Positions 31,541 through 43,563 are shown, counted from the stretch's first letter. The stretch: 64,000 nucleotides of DNA from Rugalucina vietnamica (GCA_964017185.1 OZ024876.1:29909778-29973777); one strand, 5' to 3'. The notes: generated from the sequence alone by a model not told the origin. Program-made: numbers and translations.

Positions 31541-32112
31541 CTACTGTCTGCACAGCATCTTCCAGAAACTGCATTTTTCAAAATCTCACTTTTCTGAAAG
31601 ACCTCAAGAATAGTATAAACACGTCACTATTTTGCTTTCCAAAAGTCTTGAAAAGTGCCACAAAAATTTTGAAAATCGGTTAACAAATAAAAAAATTATG
31701 CCAGACAATATTTTTAATAGGGCTTTTTCCACTGTTAAAATGTCAGCAAGGGAAGTAACTATTTTCCCGGAAAAAAATCTAAATTGGTTATTTTTCACTT
31801 AAATTGCACCAATTCAAAACAAAATTGTATTGTATGAATAACTGAGTACCAAACTAATAAAATCATTCCACAGATTTGCTTGATTTTCATTTTTAAGGTG
31901 TTTGGATTACCTCCCTTGCACATGCAAAAGGCCTATTCAAAATAATTTTGGGCATAACTGTTTTATTAATGAACCAATTTTCAAACTTTTTGCGGTACTT
32001 TTTAGGACTTTAGGGTTGCAAAAAGATGACATGGTCATATGTTTCTTGTGGTGTTTCAGAAAAATTAGATTTTGAAAAATGCAGTTTCTGAAAGATGTTG
32101 TGCAGACAGTAG
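31541..32112. repeat. inverted repeat with about 150-bp arms
   Basis: CTACTGTCTGCACAGCATCT, CAGAAACTGCATTTTTCAAA and CTTTCCAAAAGTCTTGAAAA on the left return inverted as TTTGAAAAATGCAGTTTCTG, AAGATGTTGTGCAGACAGTA and a diverged middle on the right. The intervening 31690-31965 is AT-rich. Probably a foldback element; a related piece lies at about 42049-42150 (ATTATCTCCCTTGCCAATGC). Confidence 0.75.
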
Positions 32113-32128
32113 TGTGTGAACCCCTGGC

Positions 32129-32377
32129 TCCGAGGTTATAAAAGATCATAAAACTTTTTTTCATGCTCAACTCAGCTGAACTTATAATTTAATTTGCTCA
32201 TACACTGACGAAATAGTCCAAATAAATTGAAATTTCATGTTTAGGTCACCAAAGCGTGTAATTTATCCTCCTAATAAGTGTTAAAATGCAAACAATTGTG
32301 GCATTTTAACATTTATGAGCAGGATAAATTTTAGTCTCGGCTGAGTTGAGCATGAAAAAGGTTTTATAACCTCGGGC
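32129..32377. mobile_element. family F element, copy 2 (complete)
   Basis: TCCGAGGTTATAAAA at the left and TTTTATAACCTCGG at the right. Subterminal CATGCTCAACTCAGCTGA is matched by TCGGCTGAGTTGAGCATG, and the hairpin TTAAAATGCAAACAATTG / GGCATTTTAAC is in the middle. It ends 50 bp before coding exon 3 of the membrane-protein gene. Confidence 0.85.
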
Positions 32378-32426
32378 CTTGGACTGGGCGTGGGTTGTGA
32401 TGTATCTTACAAATTTATCATTTCAG

Positions 32427-32656
32427 CGCTAATTCTGTTTGTTGTTCTGAGATTCAAAGTGACAGCCGCCATTACCGGATGTGTCATCATCACTGTCGGC
32501 ATTGTGTTTTGTGTGCTCAGTGTAATGCAAAATTCTTACCACTGGCGCACTGAGCACAACCGAGCCGCCAAGGGACTTCCGGTTTATGAACTTCCGTCAG
32601 GAAAACAAGATGGCGTCGAAGGTCCAGCTGCAAGAGAGTTGTCAACACTTGTTTGA
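32427..32656 (+). CDS. four-helix membrane protein, last coding exon
   Basis: The acceptor AATTTATCATTTCAG enters in phase 1 (T|CG, Ser214). The exon finishes the third membrane segment (LILFVVL), a short basic turn (RFKVTAAIT), the fourth segment (about residues 226-247) and a 40-residue cytoplasmic tail. TAA-free reading continues to a TGA at 32654-32656. The tail has an aromatic/basic juxtamembrane NSYHWRTEHNRA and ends E-L-S-T-L-V. That fits a class I PDZ-ligand pattern (S/T-x-hydrophobic at the C-terminus), suggesting scaffold anchoring (inference). No AATAAA was seen before the B element at 32829. Confidence 0.85.
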
Positions 32657-32828
32657 ACAATCACCATTATTTCTTCATTTTTGTGGCCAAAACAACAATA
32701 TAGAAACTGTTTCAAATCAGTCTACTTCCGCGAAGGCTGATAAATATCTTTGTTTTCACTTCACAAAGAAGAATATAAGTAACATAATCTCCTAAGCTAT
32801 AACTGGTTGCGTCTAACACAACTGAAAC

Positions 32829-34157
32829 AAGAGGACCAATGGTCCTGTAAACGCTCACCTGAGAACTGGGATATATAAAATAGGTCAAGGTCATCCCAAG
32901 GTCATGATTTATATAACTTTGTAGAGCTCCTCTCCCTGATGCTTCATGCAAAGTTTCAAAATCATAGGCCTTCTGGTTCTGGAAAAGAAGATTTTAAAGG
33001 TTTTTTTGCTATTTATAGCCATGGCGGCCATCTTGGTCATGTGACCATGACCATTTATATAAACTTTCATTCTCCCTTCCTAAGAATACTCAACAAGACG
33101 TTTGGCTTTGATTGGCCAAACGGTTTCAGAGAAAAATATCTTTGAATGTCATGGTAATATGTACATGTATATTGCCCCCCGGATGGGGGCAGACCTGCCC
33201 CTGGGGTCCTTTTTTTCAGAACCATAAATATTCAGTCCATTTACCCATTTCCATAAAGTATTTCCTGTCAAATGACATTTTGACAATTTTCCCCATTCAA
33301 ATGCACGAGCGACCTATGTTGACCTTGCTGTAAAATTAGTCAAGGTCATCCAAGAGTCATGATTTATATATACTTTGTAGAGCTCCTCCCCCTGATGCTT
33401 CATGCCAGGTTTCAAAATCATAAGCCTTTTGGTTCTGGAGAAGAAGATTTTTAAAGGTTTTTGCTATTTATAGCCATGGCAGCCATCTTGGTCATGTGAC
33501 CTTGACTATTTATATTAACTTTCATTCCCTCATCCTAAGGATACTACATATAAAATTTGGCTTTGATTGGTTGAGCGGTTACTGAGAAAATTAAGTTTAA
33601 CATTTAATTTGTAAATGACCTTTGGCCAAGGTCAAGAAATGACCTTGACTTTTAATACTCACATCACTTCATTAGCTCAACATGTTGCCTGCATCTACCA
33701 ACTTTCAGGTCACAGGCTACCAAACATCCTGAAAAATTCAATGTTTTCACTTTTTCCCATTGAAAAGCCTATGTAACCAAAATTGACCTTGCCGTAAAAT
33801 AGGTCAAGGTCAACCCAAGGTCATGATTAATATAAACTATAATGGGCCAAAGTCCCCGATGCTACATACCAAGTTTCGTTCAAATCGGTCTACTGGTTCC
33901 AGAGAAGAAGATTTTTTATGGTTTTTACCATATATGGGCATGGCGGCCATCTTGGTCATGTGGCCTGGACCATTTATATAAACTTTTGTTTCCCCTTCCT
34001 AAGGATGCTCCACATGGAGTTTGACTTTGATTGGCTAAGCGGTTTCAGAGAAGAAGATCTTTGAAATTGTGAACGGACGACGGACGACGGCGGACGGACA
34101 ACGGAGCATGGCCATCCTATAAGCTCACCTTTTGAGCCTTCGGCTCGGGTGAGCTAA
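32829..34157 (-). mobile_element. family B element, copy 5 (complete, minus orientation)
   Basis: On the plus strand it starts AGAGGACCAATGGTCCTGTA and AACGCTCACCTGAG, the inverse of the B 3' end. It ends CCTTCGGCTCGGGTGAGCTA, the inverse of the B 5' end. About three internal units of 430-480 bp carry GGTCAAGGTCATCC, CATCTTGGTCATGTGACC and TTTCAGAGAAGAAGAT. Confidence 0.9.
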
Positions 34158-34331
34158 AAAGCACTCTGAAAAAGGCCGAACGGAAGTTCAGTGTTTCACA
34201 TGGTGTTAATAGCATTTGCAATTGCAAATTTGCATATTCATGTTTCGATCGGGAAATTATCTTGCCAGCTAATTCTTTGTTGTGTTGTGAGAATAGTAAA
34301 TGATAATGAAAAAGAGGAACTTCGGACTTTA

Positions 34332-36438
34332 TTAGCTCACCTGAGCCGAAGGCTCACAAGGTGATGTTATAGTAAGATAGTCGAGCCGGCGTCCCTGGGT
34401 GCGTCCGTCCGTGCGTCCGTCCGTTCACATTTTGAAACTTGAATATCTCTAAGACAACAAGGCCAATCGCAATCAAATTTTATCTGAAGCATCATTGGGG
34501 AGGGGGGAAAGGTTGCATTAGGTTTTGGGCCAGGTCGGATCAGAACTCTGGTTTCCATGGCAACCGATAGCCCCCATTGAGTTATAATGGGGAAAATGTT
34601 GTGGCCACTCTAGCAACTTCATTTTTTATTGGATCTTCTTTATTCTTGCAGGTAACAAGAACAACCATAACATCTCGGATGAGTTCGAATTTCGGCCAGG
34701 TTCGACCTCAGATTGCGGAGTTAGCTGCCCATCTCGGATGGGTTCGAATTTCAGCCAGATCCGACCTCTGACTGTGGAGTTAGCTGCCCTTGAGTGTTTG
34801 AAAAATCATTATTTTGTGTTGTGGCCACTCTAGCGACTTCAATTTTGATCGGATCTTCTTCATACTTGGAAGTAAATAGGATAGCCATAACATCTCGGAT
34901 GAGTTCGAATTTCAGCCAGATTAAACCCTTGACTGCAGAGTTATCTGCCCTTGACTGTGTGAAAAATCAATATTTAGTGTTGTGGTCACTCTAGCGCCTT
35001 CATTTTTATTCGGATCTTCTTTATTCTTGGAAGTAACAAGGACATTCGTAACATCTCAGATGAGTTCCAATTTCGACCAGATCCGACCTCTGACCGCGGA
35101 GTTATCTGCCCTTGAGTGTTTGAAAAATCAATATTTAGTGTTGTGGCCACTCTAGCGACTTCAATTTTGATCGGAACTTCTTCATACTTGGAAGTAAATA
35201 GGATAGCCATAACATCTCGAATGAGTTCGAATTTCAGCCAGATCAGACCCTTGACTGCAGAGTTATCTGCCCTTGACTTTGTGAAAAATCAATATTTAGT
35301 GTTGTGGCCACTCTAGCGCCTTCATTTTTATTCGGATCTTCTTTATTCTTGGAAGTAAGAAGGACATCCATAACATCTCGGATGAGTTCGAATTTAGACC
35401 AGATTCGACCTCTGACTGCAGAGTTATCCGCCCTTGAGTGTTTAAAAAACCATAGTTTGTGTTGTGCCCACTCTTGCATCTTTGTTTTTCAGTGGATCTT
35501 CTTCATTCTTGCAGATAACAAGAATAACTACAATATCTCGGATGAGTTTGAATTTCGGCCAGATCTGACTTCTGACTGCGGAGTTAGCTGCCCTTTAGTG
35601 TTTGAAAAATCAATATTTTGTATTGTGGCCACTCTAGCGCCTTCAGTTTTGATAGGATCTTCTTCATTCTTGGAAGAAACAAGGATAACCATAACATCTT
35701 GGATGAGTTAGAATTTGAGCCAGATTCGACCCTGTACTGCGGAGTTAGCTGCCCTTGAATGGTTGAAAAATCAATTTTAAGTGTTGTGGCCACTCCAGCA
35801 TCTTCAATTTTGATCAGAGTTATCTGCCCTTGAGTGTTTGAAAAATTAATATTTTATGTTGTGGCCACTCTAGCAACTTTGTTTTTTAAGTGGATCTTCT
35901 TAATTCTTACAGGTAACAAGGATAACTGCAATATCTCGGATGAGTTCGAATTTCAGCCAGATCCGACCTCTGACTGCGGAGTTAGCTGCCCTTCAGAGTT
36001 TGAAAAATCAATATTTTGTGTTGTGGCCACTCTAGCATCTTAGTTTTTCAGTGGATCTTCTTCATTCTTGCAGGTACAATGTAACAAGGATAACTACAAT
36101 ATCTCCGATGAGTTCGAATTTCGGCCAGATCCGACCTCTGACTGCGAAGTTAGCTGCCCTTTAGTGTTTGAAAAATCAATATTTTGTGTTGTGGCCACTC
36201 TACCATCTTTGTTAGCTGCCCTTTAGTGTTTGAAAAATCAACATTTTGTATTGTGGCCACTCTAGCGTCTTCAATTTTGATAGGATCTTCTTCATTCTTG
36301 GAAGTAACAAGGATAACCATAACATCGTGGATGAGTTCGAATTTGAGCCAGATTTCTGCAGAGTTAGCTGCCCTTGAATGTTTGAAAAATCATTTTTTAG
36401 TGTAGTGGCCACTGCGTCTTCAATTTTGATGAGATTTT

Positions 36439-36473
<35 letters not shown>

Positions 36474-36494
36474 TTGTCCAGTGACTGTACTTGT
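34332..36494 (+). mobile_element. family C element, copy 1, with about twelve 160-bp tandem units
   Basis: Shares the family B 5' end (TTAGCTCACCTGAGCCGAAG), then TATAGTAAGATAGTCGAGCC and a GCGTCCGTCC run. Tandem units follow: GTTGTGGCCACTCTAGC, CTTCTTCATTCTTGGAAG, CATCTCGGATGAGTTCGAAT, CTGACTGCGGAGTTAGCTGC. A poly(A) run at 36439-36470 precedes CTTTGTCCAGTGACTGTACT, a 3' portion shared with the inverse copy near 43600. It lacks coding sequence; the open frames in it are repeat translations. Confidence 0.85.
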
Positions 36495-36688
36495 TGGTTT
36501 AAACAATATTTATTTCAATCAAGTCATACATACAATCATATTATTATATGGTACAGGATTTGATAAAAAGCAAATGCTTATAAACATCATCTCCCGCATG
36601 CAATTATGCCAGTGATGTATGCAGATGATAAGTGAAACAAAAGGTCTTTTAGCAAAGAAAATATGAAATGAAAAGAGTGAGGCACATA

Positions 36689-36785
36689 ATAATAATAATA
36701 ATGAGAAGAAGAAGAAGAAGAAGAAGAAGAAGAAGAAGAAGAAGAAGAAGAAAAGGAAGAAAAAGAAGAAAAAAAGAAGAAGAAA

Positions 36786-36853
<68 letters not shown>
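36689..36853 (+). repeat. compound trinucleotide microsatellite (AAT)n(GAA)n(GAT)n
   Basis: Three adjoining trinucleotide runs, the last with about 22 GAT units. They account for the long poly-His, poly-Ser and poly-Asp open frames on both strands. Confidence 0.95.
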
Positions 36854-36854
<1 letters not shown>

Positions 36855-37789
36855 CACGAAAAAGTGTGTGAAAAAAAAACATGAAAAGAGAGGAGGTTAG
36901 ATTAACTGCAGAGAAAAACGTTTCAGTGCCTAACATGATATTTTGGAATTAACATGAGATAGCGAGTTTCTGCAACTAGAGTGTAGTGACTCAGGCGAAC
37001 CTTCCTGAATTCAGTATAAAATCTTGAACTTTTGAAAAAAAGGGGGGGGGGGTTCATTGGAAAAGATCACCTGACCACAGTGTTTACTTTGAATATGAAG
37101 AAAATTGTACCCATGATCGACTGCTCTCCCTCAATTACGCGTTTTGTCACATAAAGCGCTTACTAAAAACTAGTGAACCCGTCTATAGGGACTAGACAGT
37201 TCACCACAATCAATTTAATTTATCAATTGTTGACACTCCCCGTCAAACAGCGGTAAATATCTAGCAAGCAGTCTCGATCGTGGTGACTGCTTATTATAGC
37301 GCATCTAGGTTTACATCGTATATACCCTGACGAGGGGTACAGAAACTACAGAAACTCTATATGGCTGACTTTTAGTCCATCACATCGCACTATGGGTCTG
37401 TTTCTGGTAGTGTGGCTGCAGGTCAAAATTCAGAACTCTATCACAAATTGACTGCACTGCAAAATGGTTTTCTACAAATCGACATATTGATTGTAATCGT
37501 GTTCCCTTTAGTATTGGCTTTGATTCCATAACATCAAAACTTGAGTAACAGATACACACACTGGTCAAGCTTCATTACAAGAAACGACATTTATGTATAG
37601 GAAACGAAACTGAAATTTATGAGAATCGAAATTAATGACGAACCAGAGAATCAACAATACTGAACTCAAGAGCAAAAGGGAATCTCTTATAACAAACGGC
37701 TGCTGACCTTTTCATTGGTTTCTTTTTAAAGAAGCCAACTTGTTTTCTTCTTCTGATAAGTTTGATTTACCATGTAGTAAGTCGTTTGT
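36854..37789. other. no gene seen
   Basis: Contains a G9 run and unique AT-rich sequence. The minus-strand open frame at 37380-37568 has no recognised similarity. Confidence 0.4.
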
Positions 37790-38765
37790 ATTAAGATCAT
37801 TAAGGTTGTTCGGGAGGTATCGGTTCCTAATTTGTGAGTAGTTAGGACATTTAAAAAAAATTATATGTACTTTCGTAGCGATGAACTAGGTACAATATTC
37901 TTCTGGTGAAGATGTGCTTTTAAAGAGCTACATTCCATCCGTAGCCTGACGTGTAGAATTTGCCCCTGACGTGTGCCAGTGTTGAAGTATTTAGGTGGCT
38001 TACGTAGTTCTCTGTTTAGTCTGAATTTAAAGGAAGCGACTGATGGTGAAGTTTTTATTTCATCAGGAAGCTCGTTCTATGCTAGGATGGTGGATTGGAA
38101 AAAACGACTCATATAATAGGTTTGTATTGGTTCTAAAGTTGCGGAAATCGTTAGCATTTCTCAGATTACGGGATGTAGCATCTTGGACACGCGGTGGGAC
38201 CAAAGATTGGAGGTATTCGGGCGCAATGCCATTTAGAATTTTATAAAGTATTGTAAGTTTGTGCTTCGACCGCCTTGCCTGCAATGTCTCCCACCCAAGA
38301 TCCTCATGAAGTTTCGAAAAGCTGCATAGTTTCGTTGCACCTGTGATTATTCTGGCTGCTTCATTGTAGACAGCTAATTTCTCTTTACACTCTGGTGTAG
38401 CGTTATCCCAGACAGCATCGCTATATTCAAGTAGTGGGCGTATAAAGGAGTTGTATATTTTTTCAAGAGCAATTCGGTTTATCTTGGATTTTAGAGCTCG
38501 TAAAAGATTTAGTCTGGACCAGGCGATGGTAGTTATGTTACTTATATGTTCATTCCAACTACAATTTCTTGAGAAGGTAATACCTAAGTGCTTATGCGAT
38601 GTAGTTTCAGAAATAACTGATCCATTCATAAAGAGAGGCGGTGAAAAGGTGAAATCCTTCTCAACGTTAAGAGCAGTGTGAATGTTTTGGCAGCATTGAA
38701 ATTAACTAACCAGTCGCAGGCCCAAGAAGTGATATAGTCATTGGGATTTTCAACTATAATATATA

Positions 38766-39759
38766 CTAATGGCATAAAGTTAAGCATATTTTCATATTTC
38801 TGTCTATATTTATGAGACTGTAAAATTTACAAAAAAAAAAAATGTTTATTGCCTTGTTGAAAGCACTGTCATTCAACATTCCATAATTCAAAACCATGTA
38901 CTTCTATTTATCTTTGTGACGTCACGATATACCAATTAATGTGCCTAATAAGACACCCCCTATAACCAAACGTGTATTTCTCCGAAATTCGGGAATTTCA
39001 ACATTAATTTTCTATCAAAGTTTTAAGGTATGCATCTCTAGTTTATGGAAGTGACATAGCTGAATAGTCATGTCAGTAAATACAGGGGTAAAACAGTAAT
39101 GAAATTTGGCTCATTCGATTTAAGGTGAATTCGTTGTAGACGGAATATTTCCATCGGTATTCCGTTAGACCTCTCCATACCTGTCACGAGAGAGGAACGA
39201 GGTCACGAAGTGTATCGGATTGCAGGTTAGCCAGCTGATCTAAATTTGTTGTAATGGCTTGCAAACTCCTTTGACAGTTTACATTGTCTTTAAATGTGAC
39301 TGTGACTCTTTTTCCATCTTCAAACAATACATTGAACCAAGTATGGTCAGGAAAAACAGCCAAACAACAATTTTATAGACAAAACTTTGAAACAATGGCA
39401 CTTTTTGTGAATGAAATGTTTAATTTTTTACTTTCATTTTTCTGCCTACATGTTCACGTGATCTGTAAAACGTGACTGTCAAGTCTTAGATTGAACACTT
39501 TCCCTTATATTCTGAAACAATTAGACCCAGTATATGTCGTTATCTTAGAACAGCATCAACTTTTGACATTTCGCCTACTGGTAGTACATGTCGAAATGCC
39601 GTTCATTCGACTTGATAATTGTCATTTTGAAAACCAAAAGTTTGCACCCAACCTTCAAATAAGTAATACAGACTGGTGTATGAAGCATATTATTTTCGGA
39701 CATCTGATTTCACCATTCTTGCTGATGAAAGTGGAATATGCTTAATTTTATGCCAATAG
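38766..39759. mobile_element. 994-bp TA-flanked TIR element inserted in the LINE (Tc1/mariner-type, non-autonomous)
   Basis: CTAATGGCATAAAGTTAAGC at the left is matched by the inverse GCTTAATTTTATGCCAATAG at the right (about 25-bp TIRs). A TA stands on each side. Dropping the element plus one TA restores the LINE reverse-transcriptase frame between SLY and NPNDYITSWACDWLVNF, which fixes the boundaries to the base. No transposase frame is visible. Confidence 0.85.
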
Positions 39760-40629
39760 TACATATGTATATAAACTTGTATCGCCCGCAAACAATCTGA
39801 CGGATGCACGAAGTTCATTAACTCTGTCATTTATATCGATTAGAAATAATAAGGGCCCAAGTATAGATCCTTGTGGTACGCCTGCTTTGACATAGGTCCA
39901 CTCGGATGCCTTGCCATTAAGTACGACGCTGTCTCCTTTTAGTTATATAGCTTGAGAACCATTTTAAAAGATTTTTTGAGCACCCTATATCTCGAAGCTT
40001 GTGAAGTAAACCCCTATGTCAAAGCCTTGCTTATATCACAGAAGACTTACTACACGAACCTCCTTGCCACTGTCGACAGCTTCGCAGAACATATGGTACG
40101 TATGGAGTAGCTGGAAGGTCGTGGAGTCTCCTGGGACAAAGCCTGACTGAAATGGAGTTAATAGTCTATGTGCATTACTGTAATTATATAATAGTTTGTG
40201 TACGCAACGTTCCAGAGATTTCCCTGCTTGGCATAGGAGTGATATAGGTCTATAATTTGACGGGAGTGATCGATCTTCATTTTTATGTAAGGCGGTAATA
40301 TTGCCATCTTTTCATTGTGTTGGGAATCGTCCTAGTCGGAGTGAAGATGTAAAAATTGTTGAATAAGGTTCGGCAAGTATTTGGGAGCCTTCCTTGAGAA
40401 GACGAGGGCTCATGAGGTCGGGATTTGTTGACATCAAGAGCATCTAGAACTTCCTTAACTGATTGAGGAGAAATTTCGAGAATGTCTAGAAGGTCATGTT
40501 CTACAAGTTTGGGAGGGGGTAAAGATTTGTTTTGGTCATCTATGTCTGACTGTGAAGAAAAATATTCATTTAGCATGTTTGCCTTTTGGTAATCAGTTTC
40601 AGCATATTCATTGTTTAAAGAAAGCGTTG

Positions 40630-40633
40630 GTAT

Positions 40634-40689
<56 letters not shown>
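40630..40689. repeat. poly(T) tract inside the LINE
   Basis: About 59 T on the plus strand. In LINE sense this is an A-run in the linker between endonuclease and reverse transcriptase, encoding a Lys stretch. Confidence 0.9.
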
Positions 40690-41822
40690 CCCCAAGTCCT
40701 AAGAGCTGTTTAGATGTTTTCCAAAATAATTTAGAGCTCAGGTTTTCGTTACTGAATACGTTTTCAAGTCTATCAAAATAATTTTGTTTTGATTTACGAA
40801 TTAAGTCAATAACGTTATTGCGTAAATTACTTTAAATTGATTCCAAAAATGCAAGTTATTTGTTCTCTTGAATTTGTTGTAAACTCGACGACGTTTCCGA
40901 ATCAACGACTTTATTTGGCAAGTTATCCAGGGGTAATCTTTGGTTTTATATTTACTATTACTATTTTGTTCGGTATTGACTTTTCAGCTGCATCGAATAT
41001 AGCATCAGCAACGATTTGTACGCTGGTGTCGAGTTCTTTTCCCCTTATTTGTTCTGGTAGGTCATGTTCGCTGAGAATATGTCTAAATTTAACAAAGTCA
41101 GCTCTTTGATAGTTCCATATTTTACGTTTGTACGAGTATGTTGTGGTTTTCGGTCGATGAACTTTTAAATAACAAATATTGGGCAGTTATCGATTTTAAG
41201 GTTTGGAAATATAGGATCCGCGACACCGCTTGCTAAGATATTGTTTCTGTTGCGAGCAATTATTAAGTCTATAAGCGAGATGGATGGCTTTTCGGTAAAA
41301 TGCGTCGGTTCTGCTATTAGTTGCGTCAGATTGAACTCTAAAAGGAGATCTTTCATTTTGTTGTTGCGGTCTAAAAGCATATCAAAGTTGAAATCACCTG
41401 TGATAATAATATCATGAATATTTGTGCTACATGCGCGATCTATACTTTCTAGAATTAGATTGAAGTAATCGGAGTTGCTCTCTGGAGGTCTGTAAATTCC
41501 GCCTATAATGATTTTCTTAGACTTTATTGTAACTTCCACCCAGACGGATTCAAGGCCGTTAATTTCGAAATCTTTGCGTCGCTTACACAGGAGCGTATCG
41601 CGCACGTATATCGCTACTCCACCACCAGGTCGGTCGCGCCTATCTGTTCGGAATGGTGGTAAAAAGTTTAGTAGAGCAATGTAATGTCGGCGTCGGTAGT
41701 ATTCGGTTTGAGCCAAGTCTCACTAAAGACCGCTATATCGTATAGCTCGGATTCTGCTCTAATTATATCTATTTTTGGCAAAAGGCTCTGCACATTTAAG
41801 TGAAAGATACTGAGATGATTAC

Positions 41823-41905
41823 TGTACTTGTTGACTCTCAGGTGAGCGATCGTTGCCCTTGGGCTACTTGTTTTGTTTGTGAGTGATTCACCTGAGTTCA
41901 ACAAA
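41823..41905 (+). mobile_element. family C 3' end fragment
   Basis: ACTGTACTTGTTGACTCTCA, then GGTGAGCGATCGTTGCCCTT and GGGC, equals the inverse of 43564-43610. It adjoins the 5' end of the LINE, which probably inserted here. Confidence 0.65.
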
Positions 41906-42177
41906 AATAAAATTCATTCCTATAATTAATCTCGTGAAAGGGAGGTAAATATATTCCCGCAAAATTAAAAAAAAAAATATTTCATTATGATTGCTCAAAA
42001 TCATTATAAAATGACACAAATGACTAACTGGAGACAAAATCTTCATGAGCAAGTAATTTTTTTCGAAAAATGCCTTATTTTCATGATCATGGATTATCTC
42101 CCTTGCCAATGCAAAATCCCTATACAAAATTCATTTTAGCCATTAAAACTTTATCTGTTGACTTTTTTTTTAAATTA

Positions 42178-42385
42178 ATTAATGCTTTACGTCCCAGTCA
42201 ACAGCAATGGTCAAGTCGGGACGTTGCCTCCATTTTATGGGACTTGTACCCAACATTAGGATGTCATGACACTCAAAATGCACTTCATAAATATAACCAC
42301 CCAACTAAGCCAATAAGGCTCATACGTACGGATGGTTTGACTAAACCACGTTTCCTACATGTAGGCAGGCTCAGGCATTTTCTTT
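42178..42385 (-). mobile_element. family E SINE, copy 4
   Basis: The reverse complement carries the GGCTTATTGG...GTGGTTATATTTATGAAG, GTCCCATAAAATGGAGGCAA, CGTCCCGACTTGACC and GACTGGGACGTAAAGCATTA blocks of the copies at 3295 and 4206. Confidence 0.7.
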
Positions 42386-42393
42386 ATTTCTTC

Positions 42394-42427
42394 AGATACT
42401 GAGTCGTTCAATTTCTGATCATCACCC
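42394..42427 (+). repeat. isolated copy of the CT-array spacer
   Basis: CAGATACTGAGTCGTTCAAT followed by TTCTGATCATCACC equals, with one change, the spacer of the CT arrays at 25217-25442, but here without CT runs. It is probably a short dispersed element end. Confidence 0.7.
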
Positions 42428-42792
42428 CACCATTAATTTCCCGATGCATTTCCCCCTCACTTTTGGCTCGAAAACACATGCCACTAGCCATGCTGGTAGA
42501 ACTGTATCGGATTTGGCTTCTAACCCATGAAATAAATTACATATTGCGTGATAGAATAATAAACTGCAAGATTTCCGCCCTTCTCTGCGCTAGGTGACAT
42601 GACAGATAAAATACACACAAGTTTATAAGGGAATGGTAATGAAAAGAGGTATAAGATTTATTTACCTTTTCCGCCATTTTAATCTTACTCCAGTGCGTAA
42701 TTTAGACTGCACCAGTTCGTTGCAATCAGCTCTGGTACTTTTACATTTACCAGTGTGCCCACATTAATTTCCTTTTATTTTTCCGGTTCCAG
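42428..42792. other. no gene seen
   Basis: Unique-looking sequence up to the strong acceptor at 42792; the last 30 bases are pyrimidine-rich. Confidence 0.4.
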
Positions 42793-43227
42793 GTTGGATG
42801 CAAAAACGCGATCAAGCCGCAAAAACCATTCTGGACAAAGCAACTGGTTTCTGATATAAAGAATAAGAAAACGTTCAAATATCTTCCATGTTATAATCTG
42901 CGTGTCGATAATACACACCTAGTCTGGAGAACGGTGGATATCTCGGTAATGGATGTTAGAAAAGCAGTGGTTAGGCCAGAATTCTCACGGGCACCTACAT
43001 TCTCCAAAAGAACCGACAAACATTCAGCAACGGCACTGTTAGCTCAGAGTATCGTTATTGTCACCTTGAGGAAGAAGATCTATTGCATCTGGTATCGCGA
43101 TGTCCAGCCTTCTACAGAATACGTATTGACACTATCAGTTCTCTCAGAGACGTTATTACCAGTTACACAAACACTGATATATAGAAAGATTTTTTCTTTG
43201 ATTGGACATTTGTTACGAAAACCTTAG
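42793..43227 (+). CDS. candidate exon, 144 codons, unrecognised
   Basis: A strong acceptor (CTTTTATTTTTCCGGTTCCAG) is followed, in phase 0, by an open frame from VGCKNAIKPQKPFW to HLLRKP and a TAG at 43225-43227. That is 435 bp, much longer than chance frames in this AT-rich DNA. The peptide is basic, with K/R-rich starts and a hydrophobic middle (ALLAQSIVIVTL). I do not recognise it. It could be a terminal exon of a gene whose other exons lie in intervals that I could not read, or a decayed transposon ORF. No neighbour on the plus strand offers a phase-0 donor that I can pair with confidence. Confidence 0.3.
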   Translation, partial: VGCKNAIKPQKPFWTKQLVSDIKNKKTFKYLPCYNLRVDNTHLVWRTVDISVMDVRKAVVRPEFSRAPTFSKRTDKHSATALLAQSIVIVTLRKKIYCIWYRDVQPSTEYVLTLSVLSETLLPVTQTLIYRKIFSLIGHLLRKP

Positions 43228-43563
43228 TATGTGCTGAATCTGTGATTGTAGTGTACCAGACCTGAAAAACGCTCGAAATGCAATAGAAAAGATGTCAAGA
43301 GACTTTTTCTTCAAAATCCATATTAAAAACGTCAGTTTGAAAACCAGAGGGGATAATGGTCGCCTGTACCTATCCGACAGAATGTATACAAGTTCTTTTA
43401 GAAGTTCGTTTTAGTTGGTTTTAGACTAGAGACTGTTTTAACTACGTTCTATTGGCGTATTATTCAACTACTTTCATCCACGTCCCAGTGGGACGGTGAT
43501 CCTACCAGAGGAGGATCATACACTCGACAAGAACAAGGTCGTTTCGGTCGCAAATCGACAAGT

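Larger units (their letters stand above)
37790..41822 (-). mobile_element. CR1/L2/Jockey-like LINE, near full-length but dead
   Basis: On the minus strand, 5' to 3', it has four recognisable parts. An apurinic endonuclease domain (41822-41165) shows FHLNVQSLLPKID, the acidic FSETWL, GGIYRPPES, ITGDFNFD and SLIDLI. A linker holds an expanded A-run. A reverse transcriptase shows DISKAFD (about 40030), VPQGSILGPLLF and FAGDTSLY (about 39790-39880). A C-terminal part (38629-38063) shows HLGITFSRNCSWNEHI, RPLLEYSDAVWD and KLTILYKILNG. The catalytic FADD motif reads FAGD, so one catalytic Asp is lost, and frameshifts separate the domains. The 3' limit near 37790 is approximate. It encodes target-primed retrotransposition machinery of the non-LTR class. 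Confidence 0.85.

Noticed and set aside
34577-36405. Many 60-135 codon open frames on both strands
   Set aside because: They are periodic with the 160-bp family C tandem unit and recur in every unit; no exon signals beyond those of the repeat.
36519-36936. Long open frames with poly-His, poly-Ser, poly-Arg or poly-Asp
   Set aside because: Translations of the compound AAT/GAA/GAT microsatellite in different frames; no splice or coding context.
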